This document shows positions 9,460 through 16,997 of a stretch of 17,420 nucleotides of DNA, piece by piece. The position numbers and the translations under genes were made by a program. This stretch comes from an uncultured Pseudomonadota bacterium. GTDB taxonomy: Bacteria > Pseudomonadota > Gammaproteobacteria > Burkholderiales > Burkholderiaceae. Every line of letters starts with the position of its first letter. The stretch's first letter is position 1. The stretch lies in assembly GCA_946480245.1 (NCBI GenBank), contig CAMLIZ010000093.1:1-17420 (forward strand), in the 5' to 3' direction. The notes below the pieces were generated by a model that was not told the DNA's origin, did not search any database, and worked only from the letters and a program-made list of their open reading frames with translations.

Positions 9460-10803
9460 CTCCCCGTAGGAGTGCAGTCCGCTCAGGAACATGTTGACGC
9501 CGAGGAACGCGAAGGAAGTCACGGCCAGGCCAGTGAGCGCCCACCACGCGGCGGCGCCGCCGCGCAGGCCCTTCATCAGCCGCATGTGCAGCCATGCGGC
9601 GTAGTTGAGCCAGACGATCAGCGCCCAGGTTTCCTTCGGGTCCCAGCTCCAGTAGCCCCCCCAGGCCTCGGCAGCCCAGAACGCGCCCAGGATGGTGGCG
9701 ATCGTGAAGAACGCAAAGCCCACCGCGATGGCCTTGTACATCAGGTCGTCCATCACTTCGGGCGACGGCGTGCCGCGGTTGATCGGGCCGCGTGCCGCGA
9801 TCGCGAATGCAAAGAACGCCACCAGCCCGCCGAGCATGCGCAGCGCCTTGCCCACCGCCGCCGCATTGGCATCGGACAGGTGTCCCAACGCCATGAAGCC
9901 GAGCAACGGCAGCACGCTGATCAGCAGCGGCAGGCCGACCAGCCCGATCCACAGGCTGCGCGACGGCGCGGCCTTCAGCAGGTAGGCCAGCGCCACCATG
10001 GCGGCCAGCGCGAAGGTGCCGTAGCCGATGAAGTTGGCCGGCACGTGCAGCTTCATCCACCAGCTTTGCAGCGCGGGCACCAGCGGCTGGATCTCCTGCG
10101 CGCCGCGCACGAAGCTGTACCAGGCCAGGAAGCCCACGCCGGCGCTGACCACCAGCATCACGAACGCCCCCAGCGAGCGGTTGCGGTAGTGCTGTTCGAA
10201 GTACAGGTAGAAGGTCGTCGTGAGCCAGCAGAACAGCACGAACACCTCGAACAGGTTGCTCACCGGGATGTGGCCGATGTCGGGCCCGATCTGGTGGCTC
10301 TCGTACCAGCGCACCATCGTGCCGGTGAGCGCGAAGAACACGCCCGCCCACGCGATGCGCGAGCCCAGCCGCTGCGCGGTGTTGTCCGGGGCTTTCACGA
10401 GCAGGCCGATCCAGTAGAAGACCGTGCTCATCAGGAACAGCACGCCCATCCAGAGGAACGCGGTCTGGCTGGCGAGGAAGTACTTGAGCAGGAAGTGCTT
10501 CTCGCCCGCGGCCAGGTCGGCGCCGAACGAGTCGCTCACCTGGGCGTACTGGCCGATCGCCAGCAGCGTCGCGGCGCCTACCCCCAGCGCCAGCACGCGC
10601 AGCGAACGCCAGAACCAGCCCAACCCGATCAGCGCCGGGGTGGCGGCGGCGAGGATGCCTTTTTCGTACACGTCCATGGACGCGCCGTAGCGCTGGAACG
10701 CGTAGCCGGCGCCGAGCAGCACGGCCACGGCATACAGCCAGTCGAACGGGCTGCGGGTTTCGATCAGGCCGGCACGGCCGAGCGACATCGTGGTGGTGTT
10801 CAT
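9454..10803 (-). CDS. ccsB: CcsB/ResC (CcsA family), system II cytochrome c haem-handling protein
   Basis: This integral membrane protein, with ResB, moves haem across the membrane and attaches it to apocytochrome c. In 449 residues there are many hydrophobic segments, and the family's tryptophan-rich haem-binding WWD motif, WGGYWSWDPKETW, lies at 381-393. Conserved histidines of the family are visible in ESH (170), KLHVPANFIGYGTF (253) and LHSY (444). The long N-terminal part before about residue 145, with extra membrane segments, is typical of proteobacterial ResC. The start is the ATG at 10803, giving MNTTTMSL; it overlaps the resB stop as ATGA (10803-10800), implying translational coupling. 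The frame stays open through resB but that stretch has no family content. Confidence 0.95.
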   Translation of the reverse strand: MNTTTMSLGRAGLIETRSPFDWLYAVAVLLGAGYAFQRYGASMDVYEKGILAAATPALIGLGWFWRSLRVLALGVGAATLLAIGQYAQVSDSFGADLAAGEKHFLLKYFLASQTAFLWMGVLFLMSTVFYWIGLLVKAPDNTAQRLGSRIAWAGVFFALTGTMVRWYESHQIGPDIGHIPVSNLFEVFVLFCWLTTTFYLYFEQHYRNRSLGAFVMLVVSAGVGFLAWYSFVRGAQEIQPLVPALQSWWMKLHVPANFIGYGTFALAAMVALAYLLKAAPSRSLWIGLVGLPLLISVLPLLGFMALGHLSDANAAAVGKALRMLGGLVAFFAFAIAARGPINRGTPSPEVMDDLMYKAIAVGFAFFTIATILGAFWAAEAWGGYWSWDPKETWALIVWLNYAAWLHMRLMKGLRGGAAAWWALTGLAVTSFAFLGVNMFLSGLHSYGEL

Positions 10804-12911
10804 GGTCGTTCCTGTTGCAGCACGGCAGCCTTCAACTGCTCGAACTCCGCGTCCGCATCGAGTGTGCGGCGCGTGGTGGACAAGGCCATCGTGAGCTCGG
10901 TGCCGCCGCCGGCGGCCGATTGGAGCCAGATCCACAGCCGGCGTTCCCGGATGTAGAGCATCGAGAACACGCCGACGATCAGCAGCACCGCACCCAGGTA
11001 CACCAGGGTGCGGCCGGGCGCGCGCGTGACCTGGAACACGCTGGCCTGAACCTGCTGGAAGTCGGCCAGCTCGAACAGCAGCGGCGCCGGATAGAAGAAG
11101 CTGTCCGACAGCGCGATCACCGCGCGCGTCATGAACGCCTGCGTCGTCTCGCCTGGCGGCAGCGCGCCCAGGCCGGCCTGCTCGCGCGCCGTGTTGTTCA
11201 GCTCGAACAGCGTGCCGTCGAGGATGCGCAGCAGCACCTCGGAGATGCGTGCGCGGTCCGCCTCGGGCACGCTGCTTTCGATGAAGTCCGACAGCGCCTG
11301 CAGCCCTCCAGGCGCGTGGCTGTTCTTCGCCGTTTCGACGCCGGCAAACAGCGCCAGCACGCGCGTGGCGGTGGCATCGAGCTGGCGCGCCATTTCGGGT
11401 CGATCGGGCGGCGTGGCCAGCTTCACGTAGCGCTGCACCGCAGCGCGCCGCAGCGCGGCGTCGCTCAAGGCCGTGCGCAGGCGCGCCCAGCCCCGGATGG
11501 AGTCGTTCTCGTCGACGGGGATGCGCAGGTAGCGGAAGCCGTCGTTCACGTCGTCGCGCACGCCGGCCAGCAGCACGCGCTGGCCGTCCAGCTCCACCGG
11601 CTGCATGTAGTTGTTGAACTCGCGCGCCTGGCCGGCCGCGTCGCGCAGCCGGTAGCTCACCGACGGCCCCACGTTGTGCAGCGTCTTGCTCGCATCGCCC
11701 TTCGCGCCCGAGCCCAGGTGCTTCTGCAACGCGCCGGCGAGGTCGACCTTGCGCACGTCGGTGCCCCGCGCGTCCGTGGCACTGCCGAGGTTCTCCACGT
11801 TGATCACGCGCAGTCCAGTGAACTCCAGCGTCAGCGGGCGGTCGCCGCTGGTCAGCACGGTGCTGCTGCCGATCGTGCCCTGCACGTCGAAGGCGCGTGC
11901 CGCGCCGTTCATCGGCACCGCATGCAGCTTCACCATGGAGCCGCCGTCGTCGAAGCTGCTCTGGTAGATCGCGACGCCACGGTGCACGAACGGATCGTTC
12001 ACCTTCACGGTGGCGTTTGTGCTGTGGCCCGTGTCGTGGTCGTGGATCACGATCTGGCTCGCGAAGAGCTTGGGCATGCCGGTGTCGTAGTACTCGACGA
12101 TGAACTTCTTCAGCTCCACGTCGAACGGCAGATCCTGCAGCACCACGCCGTCGGGCATGTTGATCACCGCGGTGCCCGCCCGCCCGCCCTCGGGCACCAT
12201 CAGGTTGGCACGGAAAGTGGGGTTGGCGGCCGACAGCCGGTGCTCGGGCTTCACGTCGCGGATGAAGCCGCCGCCGTCGTAGCTGCTCTTGCCGAGCAAT
12301 GCCATCTGCAGCCGCACCATCAGGTCGCCATCGAGCAGGCCGCCCAGGCACACCAGCACGATCGCCGAGTGCGCCGCCAGGTAGCCCAGCTTGTTGGCCA
12401 TGCCCTTGCGCGCGCCGATCATCACGCCGTGCTCGCGCACTTGCGCGCGTGCCTTCCAGCCCGCTCGGTCGAGCAGCGTGTCCAGGCGCGCGACGGCGTC
12501 GTCGCGCGTCTCGCCCAGCGTGCCGCGCGCCTTGTGGTGGAACGCCAGCAGCGCCTGCTCGCGCACGTGTTCCTTGTAGGTCTTGAGCTCCTGCAGGATC
12601 TTGGGCGTGTTGCGCGCGATGCACAGGCTGGTGGAAAGCACCAGCACGCCCAGGATCAGCAGGAACCACTTGGTGCTGTAGACGGTGTACAGGCCCACCG
12701 CGTCGTACACGCCGGCCCAGAACGGGCCGAACTGGTTCACGTAGTTGTTCAGCGGCTCTTGCTGGCGCACGACGGTGCCGATGATCGAGGCGATGCAGAT
12801 CAGCGTGAGCAGCGAGATCGCGAAGCGCATCGACGACACCAGCTCCACGGTGTCGCGCCACCAGCGCGATCCGTGCCGCAACTGGAGGCCGGCGGTGGCA
12901 GTACTGCTCAT
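10800..12911 (-). CDS. resB: ResB-like system II cytochrome c biogenesis protein
   Basis: ResB partners CcsB in system II cytochrome c assembly, binding haem and apocytochrome on the periplasmic side. The 703 residues show hydrophobic segments at about 31-48, 82-98 and 176-194, a large probably periplasmic domain of about 430 residues, and a last segment at about 636-654 before a charged cytoplasmic tail. The N-terminal MRFAISLLTLICIASIIGT and NQFGPFWAGVYD stretches are typical of the family, and His181 in the third segment (LAAHSAIVLV) fits the conserved haem-ligand histidine. The ATG at 12911 (MSSTATAG) is preferred over the upstream frame extension to 12950, which runs into the terminator hairpin. 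No good Shine-Dalgarno is seen. It overlaps ccsB by four bases. Confidence 0.94.
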   Translation of the reverse strand: MSSTATAGLQLRHGSRWWRDTVELVSSMRFAISLLTLICIASIIGTVVRQQEPLNNYVNQFGPFWAGVYDAVGLYTVYSTKWFLLILGVLVLSTSLCIARNTPKILQELKTYKEHVREQALLAFHHKARGTLGETRDDAVARLDTLLDRAGWKARAQVREHGVMIGARKGMANKLGYLAAHSAIVLVCLGGLLDGDLMVRLQMALLGKSSYDGGGFIRDVKPEHRLSAANPTFRANLMVPEGGRAGTAVINMPDGVVLQDLPFDVELKKFIVEYYDTGMPKLFASQIVIHDHDTGHSTNATVKVNDPFVHRGVAIYQSSFDDGGSMVKLHAVPMNGAARAFDVQGTIGSSTVLTSGDRPLTLEFTGLRVINVENLGSATDARGTDVRKVDLAGALQKHLGSGAKGDASKTLHNVGPSVSYRLRDAAGQAREFNNYMQPVELDGQRVLLAGVRDDVNDGFRYLRIPVDENDSIRGWARLRTALSDAALRRAAVQRYVKLATPPDRPEMARQLDATATRVLALFAGVETAKNSHAPGGLQALSDFIESSVPEADRARISEVLLRILDGTLFELNNTAREQAGLGALPPGETTQAFMTRAVIALSDSFFYPAPLLFELADFQQVQASVFQVTRAPGRTLVYLGAVLLIVGVFSMLYIRERRLWIWLQSAAGGGTELTMALSTTRRTLDADAEFEQLKAAVLQQERP

Positions 12912-12930
12912 CGTGTGGATTGTCCCCAAC

Positions 12931-12962
12931 AAGAAAAAAGGCCGGCGCATGCACCGGCCTTT
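12931..12962 (-). terminator. Intrinsic terminator of cytochrome c4
   Basis: On the minus strand AAAGGCCGG (12962-12954), an eight-base loop, then CCGGCCTTT (12945-12937) runs into TTTTTTCTT (12939-12931). The 9-pair GC-rich stem plus T-run is a classic Rho-independent terminator, 19 bases after the cytochrome c4 stop and just before resB. It suggests resB-ccsB depends on partial read-through or on its own promoter. Confidence 0.88.
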
Positions 12963-12981
12963 GCTGAGGGGCTGGCTTGCT

Positions 12982-13605
12982 TTAACGCAAACCCGCCGCG
13001 TAGTCGGACACCGCCTTGATCTCCTCGTCGCTCATCTTGGCGGCGATGGTCATCATCATCGGCCCGTTGGAGCGCGTGCCGGCGCGGAAGTTCTTCAGCT
13101 GCGTCTCCACGTAGTCGCCCTGCTGGCCTGCCAGGCGCGGGTACTGTGAAGGAATGCCGGCGCCGTTGGGGCCATGGCAGCCGGAGCAGGCCGGAACGGC
13201 CTTGGCCGCGATGCCGCCGCGCCAGATCTTCTCGCCCAGCTCCACCAGGTCCTTGTTCTTCGCGAAGCCGGGCTTGGCGCTCTTGCTGGCGTAGAACGCG
13301 GCCACATTGCGCATGTCGTCCGTGCTCAGTGCCGCGGCCATGCCTTGCATGATCGCGTTCTGGCGCTTGCCCGCCTTGAACTCGGTGAGCTGCTTGACCA
13401 GGTAGTCGGGGTGCTGGCCCTGCAGGATCGGGTACGCCGGCGTGCCGCGCGAACCGTCGTTGGTGTGGCAAGAGGCGCAGACCTGCGTCGAGATCGCCTG
13501 GCCCTTCGCAAGATCCGGCTTCGCGCCGGGCTTGGCCTCCTGGGCGAATGCGGGAGCCGCAAGCGTGGCAGCCAGCAGGACGAGAGCGAGGGTGACCTTC
13601 TTCAT
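12982..13605 (-). CDS. Dihaem cytochrome c4-type protein
   Basis: A periplasmic electron carrier of 207 residues, likely delivering electrons to terminal oxidases. A signal peptide is clear: MKK, a hydrophobic core, and a cut after AFA at 21. Two cytochrome c domains follow, with haem motifs CASCH (43-47) and CSGCH (140-144), each with a YPILQGQ- or YPRLAGQ-type segment after it, as in the two-domain c4 family. Met residues near 86-89 and 183-191 are candidates for axial ligands. The ATG at 13605 is set by the signal peptide; the reading frame is open further upstream (to 13911) but that part has no signal and overlaps divergent engB. A strong terminator follows. resB and ccsB, which would mature this protein, lie directly downstream. 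Confidence 0.95.
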   Translation of the reverse strand: MKKVTLALVLLAATLAAPAFAQEAKPGAKPDLAKGQAISTQVCASCHTNDGSRGTPAYPILQGQHPDYLVKQLTEFKAGKRQNAIMQGMAAALSTDDMRNVAAFYASKSAKPGFAKNKDLVELGEKIWRGGIAAKAVPACSGCHGPNGAGIPSQYPRLAGQQGDYVETQLKNFRAGTRSNGPMMMTIAAKMSDEEIKAVSDYAAGLR

Positions 13606-13639
13606 GGTGTCTGGAGTCGCAGGGGGTGCAAACCAATCG

Positions 13640-13649
13640 ATTTTACAAT
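13640..13649. promoter_or_regulatory. Overlapping divergent -10 elements between cytochrome c4 and engB
   Basis: The AT-rich block ATTTTACAAT reads TACAAT on the plus strand (13644-13649), five bases before the engB ATG, and TAAAAT on the minus strand (13645-13640), 34 bases before the cytochrome c4 ATG. Each matches the -10 consensus at five of six positions, and they share two bases, so the promoters would compete. No convincing -35 is seen for either. Confidence 0.4.
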
Positions 13650-13654
13650 GCCCC

Positions 13655-14338
13655 ATGCACCCGACCGCACCGCATGTGTCCGGCGCGGCCCGCGCCGCCC
13701 TCGCGTGGACCCACACCGCGCGCTTTCTCACCACTGCCAGCCGGCTCGACCAGCTGCCCGTCAACGAGCTGCCGGAGATCGCTTTCGTCGGCCGCTCCAA
13801 TGCCGGCAAGTCCACTGCGATCAACACGCTCGCGCAGCAGCGGCGCCTCGCATTCGCTTCCAAGACGCCTGGCCGCACGCAGCACATCAACCTGTTCGAG
13901 CTCGGCCCCAAGGACGCGCCAGACGCGTTGTTCGCCGACCTGCCCGGCTATGGCTATGCCGCAGTGGAGCGCGCGGCCAAGCTGCGCTGGCAGCAGGTGA
14001 TGGCCGACTACCTCGAGGTGCGGCGCAGCTTGTCAGGCGTGGTGCTGATGGTCGATTCGCGCCTGGGCTTCACCGAGCTCGACCAGCAGCTGCTCGCCTT
14101 CGTGGCGCCGCGCGTCGGCACCGGCGAGGTCAAGCTGCTGGTGCTGCTGACCAAGGCCGACAAGCTCAACCGCAAGGAGGCCGACGCCGCGCTGCGCAGC
14201 GCGACCGAAGCATTGAGCGCACTGGCCACCGACGACGCCGATCTCAGCGTGGCGCTGTTCTCGGCGCTGAAGAAGCAGGGCGTGGAGGACGCCGCCGAGA
14301 CGCTGCACGGCTGGGCGCACCCCGTGTCGCCGGCTTGA
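13655..14338 (+). CDS. engB: EngB/YihA/YsxC ribosome-biogenesis GTPase
   Basis: A small essential GTPase needed for assembly of the large ribosomal subunit. The 227 residues carry all G motifs in order: G1 GRSNAGKST (46-54), G2 Thr within TPGRT (71-75), G3 DLPG (95-98), G4 TKAD (166-169) and G5 SAL (203-205). The length is normal for the family with a short N-terminal extension. The ATG at 13655 (MHPTAPHVSG) is chosen because the frame further upstream overlaps cytochrome c4 on the other strand and shows no family content. No Shine-Dalgarno is present; TACAAT lies five bases upstream. It is divergent from cytochrome c4 with a 49-base gap. Its stop codon lies within a TTGACA (14335-14340). Confidence 0.97.
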   Translation: MHPTAPHVSGAARAALAWTHTARFLTTASRLDQLPVNELPEIAFVGRSNAGKSTAINTLAQQRRLAFASKTPGRTQHINLFELGPKDAPDALFADLPGYGYAAVERAAKLRWQQVMADYLEVRRSLSGVVLMVDSRLGFTELDQQLLAFVAPRVGTGEVKLLVLLTKADKLNRKEADAALRSATEALSALATDDADLSVALFSALKKQGVEDAAETLHGWAHPVSPA

Positions 14339-14366
14339 CATCGCCGCGGCATGCGGGCGCCATACT
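14335..14366 (+). promoter_or_regulatory. Possible promoter of the alpha/beta hydrolase gene
   Basis: A perfect TTGACA (14335-14340) overlaps the engB stop codon, and CATACT (14361-14366, four of six to consensus) lies six bases before the hydrolase ATG. The 20-base spacer is longer than the usual 16-18, so this is uncertain. Confidence 0.3.
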
Positions 14367-14372
14367 CGCCGC

Positions 14373-15257
14373 ATGCCGCCTCCGATCGAGACCTTCGAGC
14401 TGGCGCTGCCAAACGGCATCCGCCTGTCGTGCCGCGCCTGCGGCCCGCAGGACGCGCCGCGCATCGTGCTGCTGCATGGCTTTCCGGAAGCGGCCTTCGT
14501 GTGGGACGACACGATGGCGGCGCTCGGTGATCAGTGGCGCTGCATCGCGCCCAATCTGCGCGGCTACGAACGCTCTTCGGCTCCGCCGGAGGTAGCGGCC
14601 TACCACCCGCGTGTGCTCGCGGGCGACGTCGCTGCCTTGATCGAAGCCACCGGCGGCCCGGTGGAGCTGCTGGTCGCGCACGACTGGGGCGGCGCGCTGG
14701 CGTGGAACCTCGCTGCGCAGCAACCGCAGTGGATGAAGCGGCTGATGCTGCTGAACTCGCCGCATCCCGCCACCTTTCTGCGAGCGCTGCAGCACGACAG
14801 CGCACAGCAGCAGGCGAGCCAGTACATGAACGCGCTGCGCGAGCCGGGTTCGGAGCAGCGCCTGGCCGAGAACGACTTCGCCGCACTGTGGCCCTTCTTC
14901 GGCGATGCGGCCTGGCTGAGCGACGCGCTGAAGGAGCGCTATCGGGAGCTCTGGCGCCGCGGCCTCACGGGGCCGGTCAACTACTACCGCGCGTCGCCGC
15001 TGCGGCCGCCCACGCCCGACGACCGATCGGTGCTGCAGCTCGCGCTGCCGCCGGGATTCGGCTTCGTGGCCCTGCCCACGCTGCTGCTGTGGGGCGAGGC
15101 CGATCATGCGCTGCTGCCCGTGCTGTTGCAGGGCCTGGAAGCGTACCTGCCACGCGGCGAGATCGTGCGCGAGCCGGATGCCACCCACTGGATCGTGCAC
15201 GAACGGCCGGCGCTGGTGCGTTCGCATATCGAGCGCTGGCTGCGCGTGCCGCCCTGA
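14373..15257 (+). CDS. Alpha/beta hydrolase, epoxide-hydrolase-like
   Basis: A probably cytoplasmic alpha/beta-fold hydrolase of 294 residues. The oxyanion-hole motif HGFP is at 35-38 and the nucleophile elbow AHDWGG places Asp104 as nucleophile, which marks the epoxide hydrolase / haloalkane or haloacetate dehalogenase branch rather than Ser esterases. The likely charge-relay pair is Asp244 (GEADHAL) and His272 (DATHW). Tyrosines in VNYYRAS (204/205) fit a lid tyrosine of epoxide hydrolases, so epoxide ring opening is favoured; the substrate cannot be read from sequence. No signal peptide. The ATG at 14373 follows engB by 34 bases, with no Shine-Dalgarno. It ends only nine bases from the convergent DUF1631 stop. 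Confidence 0.88.
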   Translation: MPPPIETFELALPNGIRLSCRACGPQDAPRIVLLHGFPEAAFVWDDTMAALGDQWRCIAPNLRGYERSSAPPEVAAYHPRVLAGDVAALIEATGGPVELLVAHDWGGALAWNLAAQQPQWMKRLMLLNSPHPATFLRALQHDSAQQQASQYMNALREPGSEQRLAENDFAALWPFFGDAAWLSDALKERYRELWRRGLTGPVNYYRASPLRPPTPDDRSVLQLALPPGFGFVALPTLLLWGEADHALLPVLLQGLEAYLPRGEIVREPDATHWIVHERPALVRSHIERWLRVPP

Positions 15258-15270
15258 AGCCGTGCTTCAG
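15254..15270. terminator. Palindrome shared by two convergent stop codons
   Basis: CTGAAGC, loop CGT, GCTTCAG forms a perfect 7-pair stem. The hydrolase TGA (15255-15257) and the DUF1631 TGA (15269-15267, minus strand) lie symmetrically in the two arms. No T-run follows on either strand, so it would be at most a weak bidirectional terminator or mRNA-end structure. Confidence 0.45.
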
Positions 15271-16889
15271 CGCAGCGTCGGCTTCGGAACCTGCCGCAGC
15301 ACGCGTTGCGCCGCATGCTGCACCAGCGAAGGCGGCTCCAGGGTCTCCAGCAGACCGCCTTCGTTCAGGCGCTCCAGCGCCGAGCGGCGCAACGCCCAGG
15401 TACGGCCACCGGGCTGACGGAACAGCCAGGCTTCCCCGCCGCCGTCGCACCACAGCAGTTGCAGCTCGCGCCACTCGCCCTGCAGGAACAGGTGCAGCCA
15501 TTCGCCGGGCTTCAACCGGGGCAGCCGTGGCGGCGCGGCCGGCCGGCCGCTGATGGACGGCACCGGCACGTCGATCAGTTCGGCCGGCACCGTGTCCAGC
15601 GTGCCCACGTCCAGCGGCGACTGCGCCGGCGGCGCACGTTGCGCCATCGCTTCCTGGGGCGCCATGGTGAGCGTGCGCAACTGGTCGATCTGCGGCTGCA
15701 CTGCGCGGCTGTGCTCGCCCAGCACGTGCTCCACGAAGGCGTCGAGGCGGCCAATGCCCCAGCGGTACAGCGCCGCGTCCTGGGTGGGCTCGCGCACCAT
15801 GTGGTCGATCAGGCTTTCGGTGTAGCGCAGCAAGCGCTCGCGAGTGGGTGCCTCGCCGGGGTGGCGTGACGCCTCGAAGGCCAGGCGGTCCATGAACTCC
15901 CACACCGGGTGGTCGTAGCTGTCCAGCATGGCCGGGTCGCGCAGGGCCACGCGCACCGCGGAAGCCTGCAGGCGCGACAGCAGCAGCTGCACCTGCTGCG
16001 GCAGGCTGCGGTCGGCCAGGATCGCGTCGAACAGCCGCGTGAGCAGTTCGATCAGTTGCTGGTCCACGCGGGACGAGGCGCTGGGCGCGGCTCGCGGGGG
16101 CGTTGCCGCGGGCGCTGGCGCCGCGGCAGAAGGCGGTAGTTGCTCCGCGCCATCGAAATCCAGCGGCACCGGCATGCTGTCGCGCAGCGCGTGCAGGTCG
16201 GCCTGCGGCGGCGGCGCCGACGCACGGCGGCCCGGTATTTGCGGCGGCAGGATGATGGTGCGGTAGGTGCCGGGCTCCACGCCCTGCGCCTCCAGCCGCC
16301 CAGCGGCCGAGGCGTAAGCCAGGCGCAGTGCTTGTGCGAGCGGCGCCGCGGCCTGGCGCATCAGCCACAGCTGGTCGGCGTCGGCGGGCAGCACGCGCGC
16401 GGCGGCCAGCAGCGCCTGCGCATAGGCCTCCGGGCGGAACGGGTTGGTGTCGTGGGCGACGTGAAGGTCGCCCACCAACGCCGACGTGAAGCTGCCCAGC
16501 TCGCGCAGCTCGTACTCGGCCGTGCTCTGGATCACCGCCACCGTGTGCTGCAGGGCCACGTCGATGGCCACCGCGGCGTCATCCACCAGCGACAGGCTCA
16601 TCTCGTCGGCATCGGCCAGCGCGACGCCGCGCACCGCGTCGGCCTGGCGCTTGGCCACGGCCTCCACCTGCTCGCGCAGCGTTTGCATGAACGTCTTGAC
16701 CAGCTGCGGCCTGGCGCGCTGCAGCGCGTCGTGGCGCTGGACCAGCGCTCGGCGTTCGGCGGAGCTGGCGGTGGGCGAGAAACGCGGCGGCTCGTCGAGC
16801 AGCTGCTGCAGCACCTGGTCGATCAGCAGCGGGGCGCGGGCGAGTTCATCGTCGATGAACCTGTGCAGCGGCGAGCTGGCTTGGGCCAT
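15267..16889 (-). CDS. DUF1631 family protein, function unknown
   Basis: A 540-residue protein with no signal peptide or membrane segment. Family-like segments are SLVDD near 101, then AEYELRELGSFTSALVGD, NPFRPEAYAQALL, APLAQALR and GVEPGTYRTIILP (to about 215), and, after a Pro/Ala-rich linker at about 222-274, LPQQVQLLLSRLQASAVRVAL with DHPVWEFMDRLAFEA (about 296-340). These fit my memory of DUF1631 proteins of gamma- and betaproteobacteria. No catalytic motif is evident. It seems shorter than gammaproteobacterial members as I remember them. The ATG at 16889 (MAQASSPLHRF) is preferred over a TTG two codons upstream; no Shine-Dalgarno is present and AATAAT lies five bases upstream. It follows groEL on the same strand beyond a strong terminator, so it is probably transcribed separately. 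Confidence 0.8.
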   Translation of the reverse strand: MAQASSPLHRFIDDELARAPLLIDQVLQQLLDEPPRFSPTASSAERRALVQRHDALQRARPQLVKTFMQTLREQVEAVAKRQADAVRGVALADADEMSLSLVDDAAVAIDVALQHTVAVIQSTAEYELRELGSFTSALVGDLHVAHDTNPFRPEAYAQALLAAARVLPADADQLWLMRQAAAPLAQALRLAYASAAGRLEAQGVEPGTYRTIILPPQIPGRRASAPPPQADLHALRDSMPVPLDFDGAEQLPPSAAAPAPAATPPRAAPSASSRVDQQLIELLTRLFDAILADRSLPQQVQLLLSRLQASAVRVALRDPAMLDSYDHPVWEFMDRLAFEASRHPGEAPTRERLLRYTESLIDHMVREPTQDAALYRWGIGRLDAFVEHVLGEHSRAVQPQIDQLRTLTMAPQEAMAQRAPPAQSPLDVGTLDTVPAELIDVPVPSISGRPAAPPRLPRLKPGEWLHLFLQGEWRELQLLWCDGGGEAWLFRQPGGRTWALRRSALERLNEGGLLETLEPPSLVQHAAQRVLRQVPKPTLR

Positions 16890-16894
16890 GCGCA

Positions 16895-16900
16895 ATTATT
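16895..16900 (-). promoter_or_regulatory. -10-like hexamer immediately before the DUF1631 start
   Basis: On the minus strand AATAAT lies five bases before the ATG at 16889, in otherwise GC-rich sequence and directly after the groEL terminator. No -35 is recognised. If used, the transcript would have no leader. Confidence 0.3.
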
Positions 16901-16913
16901 GACGTGCCACATG

Positions 16914-16942
16914 AAAAAGGGCCGCATCGCTGCGGCCCTTTT
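16914..16942 (-). terminator. Intrinsic terminator of groEL
   Basis: AAAAGGGCCGCA (16915-16926), loop TCGC, TGCGGCCCTTTT (16931-16942) is a perfect 12-pair stem. On the minus strand it ends in five Ts (16918-16914), 55 bases after the groEL stop. The plus strand also has four Ts, so it could act in both directions. Confidence 0.9.
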
Positions 16943-16997
16943 CGTGGCAGTGTGCGCGGACTGACTTGCCAGTCGCCCGCGCTCACGACCGCGGGAC

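Noticed and set aside
10804..12954. Apparent fusion of ccsB with a long N-terminal extension in the same frame
   Set aside because: The extension is resB read in the wrong frame; the ATG at 10803, overlapping the resB stop, gives the normal CcsB N-terminus.
10815..13019. 734-codon plus-strand frame opposite resB
   Set aside because: Antisense to a clear ResB with membrane segments; runs through the terminator and the cytochrome c4 end.
13442..13654. 71-residue N-terminal extension of engB
   Set aside because: It is antisense to the cytochrome c4 signal region and has no EngB similarity; the ATG at 13655 gives a normal length.
13606..13911. N-terminal extension of cytochrome c4 across the engB start
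   Set aside because: The clear signal peptide begins at 13605; the extension has no family content and is antisense to engB.
16976..16995. CCCGCG-N8-CGCGGG inverted repeat between the groEL stop and its terminator
   Set aside because: Only six pairs with no T-run; the 12-pair hairpin just downstream explains termination better.
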